DNA from: Bacteroides sp.
GTDB taxonomy: Bacteria; Bacteroidota; Bacteroidia; Bacteroidales; Bacteroidaceae
Length of the DNA stretch: 32,270 bases
Reading direction: 5' to 3'
Assembly (NCBI GenBank): GCA_030151885.1
Contig: JASLCG010000015.1
Span: 1-32,270, forward strand
Shown here: piece by piece, positions 25,082 to 32,270 of the stretch
How positions within the stretch are numbered: position 1 is the first letter of the stretch
Layout: each line of letters begins with the position of its first letter
Translations under genes and position numbers: made by a program
The notes under the pieces: generated by a model
What the model was told of the DNA's origin: nothing
The model's input: the letters and a program-made list of their open reading frames with translations, nothing else
Database searches by the model: none

Positions 25082-26440
25082 ATGATTACATCTTCTAACC
25101 AACTACAGTTATTAAACTTTATAAAAGATCTTAATAACACCTACTTAGGTCCACTATTAATAATTCTACTATTGGGTACAGGGCTATTCTTTACTTTTAG
25201 ATTAGGATTTATACAAAAGTATATATTCTCAGCCATAACAAATACATTTAAAGGTATACACAAACATGGTAAAGCATCTAAAAAAGAGGGTATGAGCCCT
25301 TTTCAAGCCCTATCTACAGCTGTTGCAGCACAGTTAGGGACAGGGAATATTGTAGGAGTAGCTACTGCAATAATAGCAGGTGGACCTGGTGCTGTTTTTT
25401 GGCTATGGATAAGTATTATTCTAGGTATGGCCACAAACTATGCAGAGGCTGTACTATCGCAAATATATAAAACAGAAACAGAAAGCGGACATATTATAGG
25501 AGGGCCTGCATACTATATCAGCCGAGGTTTAAAAAGTAAGTTTTTAGCCAATCTATTTGCTGTTGTGGCGGTAATAGCTCTAGGATTTATGGGCACAATA
25601 GTACAAACTAATTCAATAACATTAACTGTTACGAATATTGCACCAATTGCACCAATATTTGTAGGTATTTCTGTAGCAGTTTTAGTAGGAGTTGTACTTA
25701 TTGGAGGAATGACACGTATAGCCTCTTTTTCTGAACGTATAGTTCCTATAATGGCTGTTGTTTATTTTTTAGCAGGAATTGTATTAATAGGAATTCACTA
25801 TGAAAATATTATTCCTGCATTTCTAAATATATTCTCATCAGCAGTATCAATACAAGGTGTTGGTGGCGGTGTTCTTGGCTTTACTACCATGAAAGCCATT
25901 CGCTATGGAGTTTCAAGAGGTTTATTTTCTAATGAAGCTGGACTAGGTACAACGCCACATGCTCATGCAGTAGCTAAGGTTAAACACCCATACGAGCAAG
26001 GTCTTACAGCAATGGTTGGAGTTGCTACCAATCTTATAATATGCACTTTATCTGCACTTATTGTATTAGTTGCTGGTCCTGATTTAACTATGGCTAATGC
26101 TAGTGCAATACAAGAATCATTTGGCCTTACGTTTGGAGAAGCTGGATCTATCTTTGTAGCACTAACTCTGTTTTTCTTTTCATTGACTACAATAGTAGGT
26201 TGGTACTTTTTCGCGGCACAAAATCTTCGTTTTCTAACAGGAGAGCGTTTCATCAAGCCTTTTAGACTGATAGTTCTATTTTTTGTTGTATTAGGATCTA
26301 TCCTCCAAGTTGAGCTAGTTTGGGAGTTAATGGATAGTTTCAACGTTCTTTTAGTTGCTCCTAATGTAATAGCTTTGTTATATTTAACTCCTAAAATTGC
26401 TGAACAAGGTTTATTATTAAAGAAAAAGCAAACTAAATGA
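25082..26440 (+). CDS. sodium:alanine/glycine symporter (AGCS family)
   Basis: Inner-membrane sodium-coupled importer of small amino acids. The 452 residues contain about 11 hydrophobic helices. Family motifs are clear: AAQLGTGNIVGVATAI (about 83-98) and GGPGAVFWLWISIILGMATNYAEA (about 101-124), which together form the AGCS signature, then GLFSNEAGLGTTPHAHAVA near residue 285. The length is normal. It is probably monocistronic: a short hairpin with a T-run (26459-26480) follows, then a long non-coding gap. The exact amino acid is not predictable. Confidence 0.95.
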   Translation: MITSSNQLQLLNFIKDLNNTYLGPLLIILLLGTGLFFTFRLGFIQKYIFSAITNTFKGIHKHGKASKKEGMSPFQALSTAVAAQLGTGNIVGVATAIIAGGPGAVFWLWISIILGMATNYAEAVLSQIYKTETESGHIIGGPAYYISRGLKSKFLANLFAVVAVIALGFMGTIVQTNSITLTVTNIAPIAPIFVGISVAVLVGVVLIGGMTRIASFSERIVPIMAVVYFLAGIVLIGIHYENIIPAFLNIFSSAVSIQGVGGGVLGFTTMKAIRYGVSRGLFSNEAGLGTTPHAHAVAKVKHPYEQGLTAMVGVATNLIICTLSALIVLVAGPDLTMANASAIQESFGLTFGEAGSIFVALTLFFFSLTTIVGWYFFAAQNLRFLTGERFIKPFRLIVLFFVVLGSILQVELVWELMDSFNVLLVAPNVIALLYLTPKIAEQGLLLKKKQTK

Positions 26441-26458
26441 TTACTCTTTGAGAATTAT

Positions 26459-26480
26459 TACCCAAAAGGGTATGTTTTTT
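26459..26480 (+). terminator. weak intrinsic terminator after the symporter
   Basis: TACCC/GGGTA form a 5-bp stem with an AAAA loop (26459-26472), followed by TG and six T. The stem is short but correctly placed, 19 bases past the stop codon. Confidence 0.5.
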
Positions 26481-26492
26481 ACCGAAGTTTAT

Positions 26493-26500
26493 TATATTTG
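26493..26500 (+). promoter_or_regulatory. -7-like box for the candidate structured RNA
   Basis: TATATTTG matches TAnnTTTG. A start near 26507 would give a transcript ending at the terminator 26729-26763. No clear -33 box is seen. Confidence 0.35.
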
Positions 26501-26506
26501 AAATAA

Positions 26507-26764
26507 AGGTTAGTAATACTATTTTTCAGTTACGGTTTCAAAATATATCAATAAATCGATTATCTATCTTTCTCTTTTATTAATCGATAATTTTGAAATT
26601 ATGAAATATAGTAATTTTATAAACTGTTTAATTGGATGAATAAACATAGTGGTAAATAAATAGTTATTTAATAATAACGAACCAATTAAACGATGTTTCA
26701 TAATTAAACTTAGTAAATGTATTTTAATAAATCGGCCCTAACAGAGATTGTTAGGGCCGATTTG
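26507..26764 (+). ncRNA. candidate structured non-coding RNA, about 255 bases
   Basis: A first hairpin is made of TTTCAAAAT (26536-26544) with ATTTTGAAA (26590-26598), and inside it ATCGATTA (26555-26562) with TAATCGAT (26581-26588). Directly after comes a second nested hairpin: AATTATGAAA (26597-26606) with TTTCATAATT (26696-26705), GTTTAATTGG (26626-26635) with CCAATTAAAC (26682-26691), and GTTATT/AATAAC (26663-26678) inside its loop. A 15-bp terminator (26729-26763) closes the region, and a -7-like box precedes it. No reading frame runs through it. I do not recognise a known RNA family: it lacks the landmarks of tmRNA, RNase P RNA and SRP RNA. A 6S-like role cannot be excluded. Ends are estimates. 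Confidence 0.5.
26729..26764 (+). terminator. strong intrinsic terminator of an unassigned transcript
   Basis: A 15-bp perfect stem joins AAATCGGCCCTAACA (26729-26743) to TGTTAGGGCCGATTT (26749-26763), with a GAGAT loop and GTTTCT after it. It is 289 bases past the symporter stop, beyond a nearer terminator. Confidence 0.8.
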
Positions 26765-26953
26765 TTTCTACGTATAATTAACATTTGACCCCTAAACTAT
26801 TTAACATTAAAGAATTACTTAATTAATATCTCTGCTGAGTATATAAAGGATAACAAACTCTAATACAATAAGTAACAGATATACTACTCCGTCTTTATGC
26901 TTTACAACATATAATTTATTTTCATTAAATTTAACTTAACAAAAATATATTAT

Positions 26954-27060
26954 TAACTTTGCAGAAGAATATAAAATATTATGGCTTTTATCATTAATAT
27001 TTTATTAATTGAATTTGTATAGAAGAACGGCATCAGTAGAGATTACTCATGCCGTTTTTG
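26954..27060 (+). ncRNA. candidate short transcript with a 13-codon frame
   Basis: TAACTTTG (26954-26961) is a -7-like box. A terminator of AACGGCAT (27026-27033) with ATGCCGTT (27049-27056), plus inner AGTA/TACT pairs and a T-run, ends the unit about 90 bases later. In between, an ATG at 26981 opens a 13-codon hydrophobic frame (MAFIINILLIEFV) ending at a TAG at 27020-27022. It may be a small RNA, a tiny peptide gene, or both. No protein family is implied. Confidence 0.4.
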
Positions 27061-27087
27061 TTATATGGCATATCTAATATTTTCCAT

Positions 27088-27122
27088 AAAAAAAGTCCTA
27101 GAATTATATATAATTCTAGGAC
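27088..27122 (-). terminator. minus-strand terminator palindrome without a gene
   Basis: A 28-base perfect palindrome, GTCCTAGAATTATA and its complement (27095-27122), is followed on the minus strand by seven T (27088-27094). No minus-strand gene precedes it for over 1.7 kb, so it points to an unannotated minus-strand transcript or acts as an insulator. Confidence 0.65.
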
Positions 27123-27408
27123 AGTTATATTGAGATAAATAATCTATCTGACAGTATATACCCATTGTAAGCTTTCTAAAATATAGTCAACTCAACTTAA
27201 AGCAATCGTTATAAACGATTAAATAAACATGTTACCTTACTATATAGCTGACAAATTATAGCAACATACAGGATATATTCGAATAAAGAATAATTACACT
27301 TCTTATGCAAAGTTTTCTTATTCTCTTATTAATTAATGAATTTAGAACAGAGTAGCTTACTTTTAATACCACCTATCTAATAAGCCTATTTTATTAAGTT
27401 AAAAGCCA

Positions 27409-27445
27409 GGACTCGCTATCATCTCGACAGAGAATCCCTTTTTTT
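27409..27445 (+). terminator. terminator-like element
   Basis: GGACTC (27409-27414) pairs with GAG..TCC (27430-27437) with a 2-base bulge, followed by C and seven T. The stem is weak. No gene ends upstream of it. Confidence 0.3.
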
Positions 27446-27489
27446 AACTCGCAAAATTGCATTTTGATAGATATATTAACTTAAAAAAT

Positions 27490-27507
27490 GAGAAGTCGCT
27501 ACTTCTC
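27490..27507. repeat. 7-bp hairpin
   Basis: GAGAAGT and ACTTCTC enclose a CGCT loop. It has no T-run. Its role is unknown. Confidence 0.35.
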
Positions 27508-27970
27508 TGAAAATGAAAACTTAAACTTGTTCATTCATAAAAAACACTAAGCTTTTAAACTTTGCATTCTTTATATTATTCTTTTATAATGTAAATTAAA
27601 ATTGCAAGTACAATAACTCTGTATATAATCAGAATTATATTGTAATTTTTACCTTAATTATGCAATAACTCTTTATCATTGCAGAATAACCTCAACAGTA
27701 ATATATACAAAATAAGTTTGTTATATATAAATATAAGGCATAATCTTGGTAAGATGCAAATTTAAGATTAAATTTACTATTTACATAGATAACACCTAAT
27801 TAACTATTTAGTAATAGTTTAAATATCTACTTAGATGATACCTATTCTTTAATTACACTTACAAAAGTAGTAAGATAAAACAATCAAATCACGTTCATTT
27901 CAGATGTAAAAATGTGCAATTAGTCGGATTTTTACACTTTACTGCTAAAATATTACAAATATAAACTAAA

Positions 27971-28843
27971 ATGATTGCAGATAAATACTTAAAATATGAC
28001 ATCGATTCATTAATAAAAGAGCAAGGAGATATAAAAGTCAATGGCTTAGTATTACCAGAAAGTCTAGATACTATACGAAATAGCTTTACTTTATACCCAC
28101 ATATCGTGGAAGACTTCTTTGTTGCTCTTTGTGTGAAGGGCAGTGCCAAAATAAGAATAGGACTCAAAGAATTTGAAATTAAACCAGGCTCACTTATCAA
28201 TATACTTCCTCAAACAATGCTTGAGCCTATTTTTGCTACATCAGATCTTCAATTAAAAGCAATTGTATTTACAATTGACTTTGTTTCTAGCCTTGCTTTA
28301 ACTGAAGATTTTGATATTGCTGCCAAAATAAGAAACAATCCTATATTTCAACTTGAGGAGAGTCAATATTATATATATCAACAATACTATTATTTTATAA
28401 GTATTCAATATGGACGTAAGGATTTACCTGGCAAGAGAGACATATTAAAATACTTACTGCTAGCACTAGTATCAGAGATTAAAGATAAATATGTAAACTA
28501 CAGTACTGATCAACTAGCATTAACAAGATCTCAACAAATTTCAAATGACTTTATGGATCTTCTGTATAAACATTACAAACAAGAAAGAAACACCCAGTTT
28601 TTTGCTGATAAATTAAACCTCAGCCCTAAATATTTAAGTACTGTCATTAAAGAAGAAACAGGGAAGCCAATAATGTATTGGATCAACGCATCTATTATTA
28701 CATATGCCCAATCATTATTAAAAGCCTCTCACCTCACGATTTCAGAGATTGGCTACGAACTCAACTTTTCTGATTCTTCTCAGTTCTGCCGTTTTTTTAA
28801 ACGATATACAGGATTATCGCCCAATCAGTATAGAATGAAATAA
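27971..28843 (+). CDS. AraC-family transcriptional regulator
   Basis: A 290-residue cytosolic activator-type regulator. Residues about 45-110 form a small beta domain of the cupin-like sensing kind (IVEDFFVALCVKGSAKIRIG, then FEIKPGSLINILPQT). The C-terminal 95 residues are the two helix-turn-helix motifs of the AraC family: FFADKLNLSPKYLSTVIKEETG and LTISEIGYELNFSDSSQFCRFFKRYTGLSPNQYR. It converges with the transporter/mannitol dehydrogenase pair, the most likely target by proximity, but no binding site was identified. A small antisense frame in this region is a shadow. Confidence 0.92.
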   Translation: MIADKYLKYDIDSLIKEQGDIKVNGLVLPESLDTIRNSFTLYPHIVEDFFVALCVKGSAKIRIGLKEFEIKPGSLINILPQTMLEPIFATSDLQLKAIVFTIDFVSSLALTEDFDIAAKIRNNPIFQLEESQYYIYQQYYYFISIQYGRKDLPGKRDILKYLLLALVSEIKDKYVNYSTDQLALTRSQQISNDFMDLLYKHYKQERNTQFFADKLNLSPKYLSTVIKEETGKPIMYWINASIITYAQSLLKASHLTISEIGYELNFSDSSQFCRFFKRYTGLSPNQYRMK

Positions 28844-28853
28844 GACATATCAT

Positions 28854-28883
28854 ACACACCCTAAAGCTAAATAAAAGGTGTGT
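28854..28883. terminator. hairpin between convergent genes
   Basis: ACACACC (28854-28860) pairs with GGTGTGT (28877-28883) around a 16-base loop. It lies between the stops of the AraC-type and mannitol dehydrogenase genes. No clear T-run follows, so it is a weak candidate terminator. Confidence 0.4.
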
Positions 28884-28887
28884 GAAA

Positions 28888-30324
28888 TTATAGCTGTGAT
28901 AAAACAGTTGAAATACCCTCCTCCTTAATTGCAGAAGATAATTTAATATAAGACTCTATAAATAAAGGTGATCCTACTAATATATTGGTTTTAAAAGCAG
29001 ATAAATCTAGAAAATCTTGCGCATTATCACTCTTTATAAGCTCAATATCGTGATCTGTTAACCAAGGCTCTCTGACATCATAAGACTTGCCCTTATCATC
29101 TTTCTGATATTTTAAATAATGTCTATATGTTGCAATAAAAAAAGCAAGCCTGTTTGTATTTGCTTTCTTTGCAATCATCTTTTCTAAATTAGGCATTATG
29201 TAAACTGGAATTTTAGAAATACCATCAAAACACAACCTTTCTATTTGATCACTAATATTTTTGTTTTGAAACCTCTCTATTAATATTTGCTTATAATCTA
29301 CTAAATTCACTCCAGCGGGACATGATATATATGGTGACACATCTACATCCATAAACTCTTTAATATACTGCAATATGTACTTGTTTTGCATAGCTTCATC
29401 AACCTTACGATAGCCCATAAGAAAAGCAGGATACGATAACATAGTGTGAGATGCATTAAGTAAACTTAGCTTCAAGTTTTCATATATCTCTACATTATCT
29501 GTAAATTGAACTCCTACTGACTCCCACTTTGGTCTTCCTGCTATAAAATTATCTTCGATTACCCACTGTTTAAAGTCTTCACTATATACAGGAGCACAAT
29601 CTTGTGTATTATTTTCTCTATTAATCCTTTCAATATCAACTTCAGTAACTGTTGGTGCTATTCTATCTACCATTGAATTTGGAAATGTAACATTAGCTTT
29701 AGCCCATTCATAAAGCTCGATATCTTGCTTCTCAAAAAAAGTCATAAAAGCCTTCTTTGCAGTACTTCCATTATGCTCTAAGTTGTCGCAAGAAAGAATA
29801 GTTACTGGCCCATTTCCTGCTTGTTTTCTTCTACGTAAAGCTTCTGCTATGAAACCAAATGTAGACTTTGGCTGAGAAGGGGTTCTCAAATCCTGTTGAA
29901 CTAATGAGTTTGAAAAATCAAAGTTTCCTGTCTTCCTATCCAAGTTATATCCACCTTCGGTTATGGTCATACTAATAATCTTGACTTCAGAGGAGGCCAT
30001 TTTCTCCAATGCTAACTCAGGCTCTTCAACACCCCAAATTAGTTCTAACATTGACCCTATACTATAGACTTTTACATCTCCTTTCCTACCATAAGTTGTT
30101 AGTGTATATCTGCATTTTTGAGATTTCAGAGCCTTTACTAACTTTTCATCACTAGGCAATAAAGCTATTCCACATATTCCCCAATCTTCTTGTGTTGAGT
30201 CTTTTAACAACTCATTTGTATAGTACTCTTGGTGAGCTCTATGAAAGTTACCTACACCAATATGTACTATACCAGTACGAATTTTATTCCGACTGTATGT
30301 AAAAGGTATTACTTCTCTACTCAT
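28888..30324 (-). CDS. mannitol 2-dehydrogenase (long-chain polyol dehydrogenase)
   Basis: NAD(P)-dependent cytosolic oxidation of a polyol, most likely D-mannitol to D-fructose; D-arabinitol or a hexuronate reductase role is possible in this family. The Rossmann motif is HIGVGNFHRAHQ (21-32). The segments ITEGGYNLDR, LSCDNLEHNG and FPNSMVDRIAP follow the order seen in Pseudomonas mannitol 2-dehydrogenase. Catalytic Lys285, Asn290 and His293 occur with the family spacing in LKLSLLNASH. At 478 residues it has normal length. It is second in a minus-strand pair behind the MFS transporter (136-base gap), which fits uptake and oxidation of a sugar alcohol. No fructokinase is present in the window. 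Confidence 0.88.
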   Translation of the reverse strand: MSREVIPFTYSRNKIRTGIVHIGVGNFHRAHQEYYTNELLKDSTQEDWGICGIALLPSDEKLVKALKSQKCRYTLTTYGRKGDVKVYSIGSMLELIWGVEEPELALEKMASSEVKIISMTITEGGYNLDRKTGNFDFSNSLVQQDLRTPSQPKSTFGFIAEALRRRKQAGNGPVTILSCDNLEHNGSTAKKAFMTFFEKQDIELYEWAKANVTFPNSMVDRIAPTVTEVDIERINRENNTQDCAPVYSEDFKQWVIEDNFIAGRPKWESVGVQFTDNVEIYENLKLSLLNASHTMLSYPAFLMGYRKVDEAMQNKYILQYIKEFMDVDVSPYISCPAGVNLVDYKQILIERFQNKNISDQIERLCFDGISKIPVYIMPNLEKMIAKKANTNRLAFFIATYRHYLKYQKDDKGKSYDVREPWLTDHDIELIKSDNAQDFLDLSAFKTNILVGSPLFIESYIKLSSAIKEEGISTVLSQL

Positions 30325-30460
30325 TGTTTTTATTTTTTAAAATACATAACTAACCCTATGTATTTATATAACAAACTACTTATCTATAAGTTGTTATATT
30401 ACGGATATAATAAAAAAACAATTTTAAAGAATAAACAACTCGATACTTAAATGTATAATC

Positions 30461-31606
30461 TTATTTTTTGAGTTGTATTCCCCAGTAAAGCATTATTACA
30501 GCAGATAGTAATAGTATGGTAACACCCCCTAATTGGCTACTAATAAAATCACTTGCTAGCCCCATACATAAAGGGATTATACCCCCTCCAAATAGTCCCA
30601 TAACCATAATAGCAGACACTTCATTTTTATTTGTAGGGTATTTCATCATGCATTTTGACACCATAATTGAATATACATTAGAGTTCCCAATAGCTACTAA
30701 GGCTATAGCTATGTATAATGTTACTTGCGATTGTGCAAAGAACAGATAAGTAATTCCTGTTAATGTTATCAATATACTCCAGTTAAAGAATTTTTTATTT
30801 GAGCAGACTGATAGTAGCATAGAACCAATAAAACACCCTAACGTACGAGCTATGAAGTACACTGTATTAGTGTAAGTAGAAGCTTCTACTGTACAGTCTA
30901 GACGTTCTATTAATAATCTTGGAGATGAGATAGCCATTCCTACATCAACACCTACATGACAAAGCATTGCAATAAAAGAGAATAATAAAAATGGATGTTT
31001 CAATAACGCTAATGTAGAGATAACCCCCATAGCTTTATCTGGCTTTTCTTCTTTAATAGGTGTATAGTGTAGAAGAAGAATAACCAAGAAAGAAAAACCT
31101 ATTATATATGGTAAAATAGTAATCCAGCTACCTAGCTCTACACTTGCCCAAGCAGCTATCAAAGGAATTAAAGCTGAACCCAAAGCTTTAGTAAACTGTC
31201 CAAAAGTTAAAGCTGTAGATAAGTAGTTGTGCGAAACTACACTTGCAATTAGAGGACTAAATCCTACTTGAATCATGGTAATACCAACACCTAGCATTAT
31301 ATAGAAGATGATAACACCAATCATGCTGTACGATAAATAAAGTATACTTAAAGCCATACTCATTATTAATAAACTAAGCATTACAGTTTTACGTTGGCCA
31401 ATTTTGTTTATAAGCCCACTAGTAGGAATTGATAGTAATAAAAAAGAGGAGAAAAGAATAAACGAAAGACCTCCAATAAAGGTATTACTGACATCAAAGT
31501 CGGTCTTTATATAATTTGAAGCTATGCCTATGATATCTATTATACCCATAGCAAAAAAGGCAAACATAACAGATGTTAAGCCCAGTAATCGGTGTTGTTT
31601 CTGCAT
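30461..31606 (-). CDS. MFS transporter, probable polyol or sugar importer
   Basis: Inner-membrane major facilitator superfamily carrier with 12 predicted helices in 381 residues. The cytoplasmic loop after helix 2 is GLINKIGQRKTVML, a form of the MFS signature. It resembles the small bacterial sugar carriers but I cannot assign a subfamily safely. It precedes the mannitol 2-dehydrogenase gene in the same direction, so a sugar alcohol is the best substrate guess. A TACTTTTG box on the minus strand at 31629-31636 may be its -7 element. Confidence 0.82.
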   Translation of the reverse strand: MQKQHRLLGLTSVMFAFFAMGIIDIIGIASNYIKTDFDVSNTFIGGLSFILFSSFLLLSIPTSGLINKIGQRKTVMLSLLIMSMALSILYLSYSMIGVIIFYIMLGVGITMIQVGFSPLIASVVSHNYLSTALTFGQFTKALGSALIPLIAAWASVELGSWITILPYIIGFSFLVILLLHYTPIKEEKPDKAMGVISTLALLKHPFLLFSFIAMLCHVGVDVGMAISSPRLLIERLDCTVEASTYTNTVYFIARTLGCFIGSMLLSVCSNKKFFNWSILITLTGITYLFFAQSQVTLYIAIALVAIGNSNVYSIMVSKCMMKYPTNKNEVSAIMVMGLFGGGIIPLCMGLASDFISSQLGGVTILLLSAVIMLYWGIQLKK

Positions 31607-31628
31607 TATTAATATTTATAGAATAGTG

Positions 31629-31636
31629 CAAAAGTA
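31629..31636 (-). promoter_or_regulatory. -7-like box of the transporter-dehydrogenase pair
   Basis: The minus strand reads TACTTTTG, a match to TAnnTTTG, 22 bases upstream of the transporter ATG. No TTG is seen at the -33 position, which would fit an activator-dependent promoter. Confidence 0.4.
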
Positions 31637-31867
31637 TTAAATCATTTTATCTAAATAAACACATTACCAATTAAATATATTTCTATTTCAAAACTATAAA
31701 ACAATACATATCAAAATTAAACTTACACAAAGACGCCTAATGATAAAAATGTCTGCAATAGTATTATTATGCATTATTTTATGTTTTTTAGCATAAATAG
31801 CATGAACTATACCCTTCATTATCTTGTTTTTATACCGTAACAATAATAAAAATAACAATTAATTAAA

Positions 31868-32260
31868 ATGAAAAATATTATAAAAAAGTTCCCTTTACTA
31901 GTTGTGCTAGCTTTGTTTAGTATCACATTAAGTTCATGCAAAAATACAAGTAATAAAATTAATGGAGAGTGGAATCTAGTTATGAATGACCCTAATATTG
32001 TAATGGACTCTTCTATTAAATATAGTTTTACTCCAGATAATTACTTTACACAAGAAACTTATCATGCTATATCTAATGAGACATACAAAAATGATGGAGA
32101 GTACATTCTGAACTGGATTGAGCAAACAATAATTTTTAATCCAAATGGAGATAAGAAAGAATACAAGATAGTAAATATAACTAAAGATCAGTTACAACTT
32201 GAAAAAGTGTGTAAAAAAGGCAACCCACAAGATATTATAAACCTACAGAGAAGAATATAA
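31868..32260 (+). CDS. small lipocalin-like lipoprotein
   Basis: A 130-residue exported lipoprotein with Cys24 in a lipobox (TLSSC). The mature part starts NKINGEWNLVMND and then shows alternating beta strands (YSFTPDNYFTQETYH, GEYILNWIEQTIIF, KEYKIVNITKDQLQL). This is the pattern of the lipocalin-like or DUF domains common in Bacteroidota lipoproteins with an N-terminal GxW motif. Ligand and role are unknown. The whole gene lies in the window and ends 10 bases before the edge. Confidence 0.75.
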   Translation: MKNIIKKFPLLVVLALFSITLSSCKNTSNKINGEWNLVMNDPNIVMDSSIKYSFTPDNYFTQETYHAISNETYKNDGEYILNWIEQTIIFNPNGDKKEYKIVNITKDQLQLEKVCKKGNPQDIINLQRRI

Positions 32261-32270
32261 TAAAGTTTTG

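Larger units (their letters stand above)
26441..27970. other. 1.5-kb non-coding region rich in hairpins
   Basis: No protein gene of credible size lies here on either strand. In order it holds a weak terminator (26459-26480), a candidate structured RNA (about 26507-26764), a short candidate transcript (about 26968-27060), a minus-strand terminator palindrome (27088-27122), a plus-strand terminator-like element (27409-27445) and a 7-bp hairpin (27490-27507). From about 27510 to 27970 I see only AT-rich DNA upstream of the AraC-type regulator. Confidence 0.6.

Noticed and set aside
25963..26343. 126-residue minus-strand frame inside the symporter
   Set aside because: It lies wholly antisense to conserved AGCS transporter sequence and resembles no protein.
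27895..28200. 101-residue minus-strand frame at the AraC-type gene
   Set aside because: It is antisense to the conserved sensing domain of the regulator and has no family features. I therefore do not assign it to the orphan minus-strand terminator at 27088-27122.
1..32270. CRISPR array, insertion sequence, phage or integrase signature
   Set aside because: No regularly spaced repeats, no transposase or recombinase, and no attachment duplication of the tRNA 3' end was seen.

Overview
The window looks like a chromosomal segment of an AT-rich Bacteroidota, most likely order Bacteroidales. The evidence is a SusC/SusD pair, a hybrid two-component regulator, a NigD-like lipoprotein, serine-type sulfatases, and promoter boxes of the Bacteroidota type (TTTG ... 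TAnnTTTG). Genus cannot be fixed from the sequence alone.

Left part (1-17347): a tRNA-Lys(CTT) gene with its own promoter and terminator sits at the left edge on the minus strand. It is followed by a polysaccharide/glycoconjugate utilisation locus. One minus-strand unit (13136 to 8711) encodes a lipoprotein sulfatase, a GH29 alpha-L-fucosidase and a second secreted sulfatase, nearly abutting each other and closed by a terminator at 8644-8683. After a 725-base gap with a plausible promoter, a second minus-strand unit (about 7958 to 561) encodes a large metzincin-like zinc protease, a SusC/RagA TonB-dependent transporter and a SusD/RagB lipoprotein, closed by a terminator at 516-548. A hybrid two-component system (13439-17347, plus strand) diverges from the sulfatase unit. 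The shared intergenic region holds three imperfect 19-base direct repeats that are good operator candidates. Together these genes suggest a machine that cleaves, desulfates, defucosylates and imports pieces of a sulfated, fucosylated glycan, possibly a glycoprotein such as mucin.

Middle part (17348-24909): a GC-richer nested hairpin element (17427-17501), a cN-I type 5'-nucleotidase, a small lipoprotein flanked by short related repeats, a DUF421 membrane protein with a very basic tail, a YtxH-like small protein, an M17 leucyl aminopeptidase, a convergent NigD-like lipoprotein and a compact alpha/beta hydrolase. Most genes end in clear intrinsic terminators.

Right part (24910-32270): an AGCS sodium:amino-acid symporter, then 1.5 kb without protein genes. 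That gap holds strong hairpins and terminators consistent with one or more small RNAs, the best being about 26507-26764. Next come an AraC-family regulator and a convergent MFS transporter plus mannitol 2-dehydrogenase pair (polyol use), then a small lipocalin-like lipoprotein at the right edge.

The items most deserving a second look are the candidate structured RNA at 26507-26764, the nested hairpin at 17427-17501, the direct repeats at 13258-13337, and the pairing of a protease-SusCD unit with a sulfatase-fucosidase unit.
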